Of a stretch of DNA of 42,506 bases, positions 40,401 through 42,506 are shown piece by piece. The DNA is from Elusimicrobiota bacterium (GTDB taxonomy: Bacteria; Elusimicrobiota; Elusimicrobia; UBA1565; UBA9628). A program made the position numbers and the translations under genes. The DNA lies in the NCBI GenBank assembly GCA_027451985.1, contig DAIDHS010000021.1:1-42506 (forward strand). The letters are read 5' to 3'. The notes beneath the pieces are model-generated. The model made no database searches, had not been told where the DNA came from, and saw only the letters and a list, made by a program, of their open reading frames with translations. Numbering within the stretch: the stretch's first letter is position 1; each line of letters opens with the position of its first letter.

Positions 40401-40592
40401 CTTTCGCCCGTCGGTGGGATGGGCGGCGGCGGAATTTTAGGCGCCGACACAGGTTTGGTGCCGCTGCCTTCGGCGCGGAACTATCTGCCGCCCGGCGTCC
40501 TGCGCGGCGAGTTGGAGGAGTCCATGGGCGAGAAAAAGCCCGCGGCCTTGGCGCCCGTTATTCGGGAATACTTCCAGCGCATCGCGCAATAG
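37401..40592 (+). CDS. Large membrane-anchored coiled-coil protein, DUF4175-like
   Basis: 1063 residues. Three membrane helices lie at roughly 28-50, 57-80 and 150-172, with FVLGEAEKRFPELRSRLRAAWDLS between the second and third, a region seen in DUF4175-type proteins near MoxR/BatA genes. Beta-rich segments fill ~190-490, then a long Ala/Gln/Arg-rich helical region (~490-1000) probably forms coiled coils. The end is Gly-rich (SPVGGMGGGGIL) and finishes with PPGVLRGELEESMGEKKPAALAPVIREYFQRIAQ-like sequence, seen in the last residues of these proteins. The job of the family is not known; an envelope-stress or von Willebrand/BatA-linked role is suggested elsewhere. No MoxR or BatA gene is in this window. 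The ATG overlaps the GT39-like stop by 8 bp. Confidence 0.7.
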   Translation: MARGASPDPLREKQRLWRRQRLAGVAAEAALRLLGWFLAAAACLCWADRLWSPGHAVRWMMWWAALAAALAALWLWAVRPWREVGWEFVLGEAEKRFPELRSRLRAAWDLSAAPEDPATSGALREEHLERTRRLLRALPPAPLFLWRPSRFARRAAVAGILGAAFLLWTRPAGSFVRVFAPWQDKPLEALLTVSPGDARVPWGQSAEIWASWAPASLVTRAPQDLLLWVKDRGSWRVVPWDRAGAGKAQFIAENLTAPFRYKMSWRGLLTRSYAVTPVPAPAWRHLDAAVEGLNQDKTISLDGGAAPRLLTGSRVVLEGAPTETLSKAEVVFSSPAAMMPMRRRLDGRYAAAFELTGDVRFHFNLWAADGRRNASAPDYAIKAVADQPPSVEMLSPVAPVSADIGGEIPISYATQDDGGVATLSLVVQHEGGRAEEKAIRAFVPPLKDDIGDYAWSLAGYSPGRLKFRLKAYDNAEPPHSAVTPWQIVDIEDWGAIRRAERQWWGKSQAQLDALSEQEDRFLKRLGNKDRTQNEAALSREDAVLERNWRAAAEGLGNLSSALSRDPGANPGLARSLAAFARAAARAAARDVPRAARARQMGDFAQVQDIHQRLASLAAQGGNLLAAGRQAQQWRSAAARAQDLNLSAASFLGDLARRKSGAVLGGTDRRALVEKLGRIERQLAGLARQIQGLARTAPPGSDVPSENIPLQSALDAARSLENALALGDARSAEHLADELSRELSRISRALQRASSGALSAAEAAATEQARAVSALWSQVVREERAARAAAQALDSRWTARDIQRQKDILAALAREQASLVSEASAAKFFPGAALKQMKSVESQFAARQVSDAGERLRKIIGVLHDLDSVAGQYPEKKTCASIAAGETGVLKRLREAQEDTAAQPDAESADQAAGQGRILLQTIGLEQSLRGLQEDGFELPGAALSYVSGAAGQEEAARQALSSGDVRQAIFHQDKALELLDSGKSSLSSAMGSGRRAFSLELSPVGGMGGGGILGADTGLVPLPSARNYLPPGVLRGELEESMGEKKPAALAPVIREYFQRIAQ

Positions 40593-40594
40593 TC

Positions 40595-40600
40595 TATAAT
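40595..40600 (+). promoter_or_regulatory. -10 element of the CpXC gene
   Basis: TATAAT, 14 bases before the ATG at 40615, so the predicted leader is about eight nucleotides (AACGAAAAC region) with no ribosome-binding site. It begins just after the DUF4175-like stop. Confidence 0.55.
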
Positions 40601-40614
40601 GCCCGAACGAAAAC

Positions 40615-41274
40615 ATGGCGTTTAAGGGACTCATTGAAGCCGTCTGCCCGAAGGGCTGCGAACCATTCGAGACCGAGGTGTGGAGCTTTGTCCGAGGCGA
40701 CAAGGACGCGGAGCTGCGCGAAATACTCGTCGCACAGGAGCTCAATCTTTTGCTCTGCCCACAGTGCGGGACGGCTTTTTTCCCCGAGGCGCCCGTGGTT
40801 TACCTTGATTCCGCCGCTGAGCTCTTAGCGTTCGTCTTCCCGGCGTCCTACCGCGAGCGCGAGGAGTATTGGCGGGGCAAGATGGGAGCTGACTTCGCGG
40901 CCATGCGCCAGGCGCTTGGTGAACGGGCCCTGGTGGACATGGAGCCCAGGATTTTTTTCGGTTTCGAGGAACTTTCCCGCCTTTTGGAGGAAGACGACTA
41001 CCAAGGCGAGGAGCGCGAGGTGATGGAATTCATCGCGCGCGATTTGGGCCTCTCGCTTTATTCCGTCAGCCCCAGCTATGCCCGAAACAACCGCATCCCG
41101 TCCTCGCTTCCCTTCGTTCCCGGATCCGCCGGGGCGACCTTGGCGAGTGTCGCGGCGGGACTGGAAAAGCTCCTGGGCGTTAACGCTCATTTGGAGTCTT
41201 ACGGGGCCTTTTTCGAGGCCCTTCGAAGGGGTCGGCACAAAAAACTCCCGCCGTCCGCAGCCCGTGGCCGTTAG
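40615..41274 (+). CDS. CpXC-domain zinc-binding protein
   Basis: 219 residues. The first ~70 form a CpXC module: an opening Cys pair in VCPKGCEPFETEVWSFVRG and a second in LLCPQCGTAFFPEAPVVYLD, enough for one zinc site, followed by the family's strand pattern. The rest is acidic and helical with no signature I recognise (REREEYWRGKMGADFAAM, FEELSRLLEEDDYQ). CpXC proteins are of unknown role; a structural or RNA/protein-binding zinc ribbon is plausible. It overlaps the CCA-adding/poly(A) polymerase family gene by ~11 bp, hinting at shared expression. Confidence 0.8.
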   Translation: MAFKGLIEAVCPKGCEPFETEVWSFVRGDKDAELREILVAQELNLLLCPQCGTAFFPEAPVVYLDSAAELLAFVFPASYREREEYWRGKMGADFAAMRQALGERALVDMEPRIFFGFEELSRLLEEDDYQGEEREVMEFIARDLGLSLYSVSPSYARNNRIPSSLPFVPGSAGATLASVAAGLEKLLGVNAHLESYGAFFEALRRGRHKKLPPSAARGR

Positions 41275-42412
41275 GCCGGGGCCGTTGAGAATTCCCGCAC
41301 GGGCGCGAGCCGTTCTCTATCCTTTGTCCCAGGAGGCGCATTCCGCCGGGCTTCCATTATTTCTGGTGGGAGGCTGCGTGCGCGACTGGCTGCTGGGCCG
41401 TTCTTCGGTCTCGGATTTGGACTTGTGCGTGGTGGGAGACGCCTCCTCGCTCGCGCAAGCGTGCGCGAGACAATTAAACGGACGGGCCGAGGCCTTCGGC
41501 CGCTTCGGAACCCTGCGCGTTTTAGCGCCCTCCGGGCTGCGCGTCGATTTTGCCCAGGCTCGGCGAGAGGCCTATCCGTCGCCGGCGTGTCTGCCCGAGG
41601 TTTCGCCCGCCCGGAGCATCGAGGAGGATTTGATCCGCCGCGATTTTACCGTCAATGCCCTGGCCTTGCGGCTTTCCCCGGGGCCTCGCGTGCTCGTCGA
41701 TCCGACCGGCGGGCTGGCGGATCTTAAACGCGGAACCCTACGACTTTTGCATCAGGAGAGCTTCCGGGACGATCCGACGCGGGTTTTCCGCGCCGCGCGC
41801 TACCTGGCGCGCTTCGGGTTCGCGCCCACGCCGGAGATGGTCTCGGCCGCACGCCGGGCTCTTGCCGCCGGCCACGCGGCGAAGCTTTCTCCGCACCGGG
41901 TGCTCCAGGAGATTCTGCGCATTTTAGAGGAAAAAAGCCCTGAGCCGGCGCTGCGGATTCTGCAGCGCTGGGGTTATCTTCGCCTCGTTCACCCGCGCCT
42001 CACCGCGCCGCGTCGCTTCGCTTTGCGCGGCCCGATGGATCGCCTGGCGCTCCTGGCCCTGGGCCTGGGGCCGGAGGAGGCTCTGCGCTGGATGGACTCC
42101 CTGCCCCTGGAACGCGGAGCGGCGGCCTTGATCCGGGAGACGCTTGTTCGGGCGCGCGATCGGACCGCCGCCCGCTCTCCATTATCCCCTTTCTCATGCT
42201 GCGTGCTGAAGGCGGCCTATCCAGGGCTCGCTCCCGGCGCCCTTAAGCCACTGTTTCTCTCCGGACAGGATGTTTCCGCGCGGGGTGTTTCGCCGGGTCG
42301 GCGCATGGGGGAAATCCTTGACCGCGCAGCCAGACTGCAGTGGCGTGGATTTTTTCCTTCGCGCCGCCGGGCATTGGCGTGGCTGGACGGTTCTGGCTTG
42401 AAGAAATCCTGA
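41264..42412 (+). CDS. cca: CCA-adding/poly(A) polymerase family tRNA nucleotidyltransferase
   Basis: 382 residues from GTG 41264; TTG 41285 is an alternative and the frame has no good ATG. The class II nucleotidyltransferase head is clear: FLVGGCVRDWLLGR, the metal-binding SDLDLCVVG, DLIRRDFTVNAL (template Arg/Asp region), DPTGGLADLKRGTLR and DDPTRVFRAARYLARFGF. The C-terminal part is helical and Arg/Leu-rich with no HD domain. It could add CCA to tRNA ends (the tRNA at 8179 lacks an encoded CCA) or act as poly(A) polymerase; the two cannot be separated by sequence alone. Confidence 0.88.
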   Translation: MAVRPGPLRIPARARAVLYPLSQEAHSAGLPLFLVGGCVRDWLLGRSSVSDLDLCVVGDASSLAQACARQLNGRAEAFGRFGTLRVLAPSGLRVDFAQARREAYPSPACLPEVSPARSIEEDLIRRDFTVNALALRLSPGPRVLVDPTGGLADLKRGTLRLLHQESFRDDPTRVFRAARYLARFGFAPTPEMVSAARRALAAGHAAKLSPHRVLQEILRILEEKSPEPALRILQRWGYLRLVHPRLTAPRRFALRGPMDRLALLALGLGPEEALRWMDSLPLERGAAALIRETLVRARDRTAARSPLSPFSCCVLKAAYPGLAPGALKPLFLSGQDVSARGVSPGRRMGEILDRAARLQWRGFFPSRRRALAWLDGSGLKKS

Positions 42413-42444
42413 ACTGCCCGAAACCTGGCCCATGCGGTCTGGTA

Positions 42445-42453
42445 TGCTAAAAT
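42445..42453 (+). promoter_or_regulatory. Extended -10 element of the last gene
   Basis: TGCTAAAAT, an extended -10 (TGN-TAAAAT), 16 bases before the ATG at 42470; the predicted leader is ~10 nt. No clear Shine-Dalgarno sequence. Confidence 0.45.
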
Positions 42454-42469
42454 TTCTTGTTTACTGAAT

Positions 42470-42506
42470 ATGATTTTTACCGCCGACCTGCACATCCACT
42501 CGCGAT
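42470..42506 (+). CDS. Start of a PHP-domain protein (truncated by window end)
   Basis: Only 12 residues are visible: MIFTADLHIHSR. DLHIHS with its H-x-H is the first metal-binding motif of PHP-domain phosphoesterases, which include histidinol phosphatase, PolX/DnaE and the EndoQ/UvrD-linked nucleases. The subfamily cannot be decided from this fragment. Expressed from its own promoter, downstream of the cca-like gene. Confidence 0.6.
   Translation, partial: MIFTADLHIHSR

Overview
The window reads as chromosomal DNA of a GC-rich, Gram-negative-type bacterium with diderm features: a type IV pilus secretin, a periplasmic parvulin, and a cyclophilin lipoprotein. The gene styles suggest the Elusimicrobiota or a nearby deep lineage. 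These include a long secreted region placed before a site-2-protease domain, a CpXC protein, paired YfhO-like membrane proteins, and a polytopic coiled-coil protein of DUF4175 type. That placement is inference from protein style, not from a marker-gene tree. Coding density is very high. Many neighbours overlap by 4-17 bp, no gene-free stretch exceeds about 220 bp, and no insertion sequence, CRISPR array, prophage or integron was seen.

Layout. (1) 2-8116, plus strand: the tail of an envelope-type protein, a PurN-PurH fusion, carA and carB in one overlapping operon, then a cytochrome P450 with its own promoter. (2) 8179-8696: a tRNA with anticodon CAU and a hot-dog thioesterase. (3) 8700-10757, minus: a secreted 685-residue protein whose last ~150 residues look like a Josephin-type (ataxin-3/JOSD) cysteine protease. 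This is the most unusual item here. (4) 10825-22659, minus: one tightly packed operon pilM-pilN-pilO-pilQ, then an O-antigen-ligase/polymerase-like protein, two YfhO-like GT-C proteins, a flippase-like (UPF0104) membrane protein and a GT4 glycosyltransferase. It is driven by a near-consensus promoter with a ~110-nt leader holding a terminator-like hairpin. (5) 22880-27926: a GT9 glycosyltransferase, a polytopic membrane protein, a PrxQ peroxiredoxin and an M50 site-2 protease. (6) 28116-32495: a periplasmic parvulin isomerase, a sodium:solute symporter that appears to lack an ATG/GTG/TTG start, and a KimA-like APC transporter converging on it. (7) 32590-35685: rpmE, a strong terminator, prfA, prmC and a cyclophilin lipoprotein. 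(8) 35750-42506: a GT39-like transferase, the DUF4175-like protein, a CpXC protein, a CCA-adding/poly(A) polymerase family enzyme, and the start of a PHP-domain protein cut by the window edge.

How genes work together. purNH-carAB joins late purine synthesis to carbamoyl phosphate supply. prfA-prmC pairs release factor 1 with the enzyme that methylates its GGQ glutamine. The pil block supplies the inner-membrane platform and outer-membrane secretin of a type IV pilus or related machine. The glycan genes welded to it suggest a pilus- or surface-linked glycan pathway.

Regulation. At least five transcription-unit starts have a -10 hexamer exactly six bases before ATG or GTG and no Shine-Dalgarno sequence, which predicts leaderless mRNAs. 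Several more have predicted leaders of about 2-8 nt. In contrast rpmE, the parvulin and pilQ have ribosome-binding sites.
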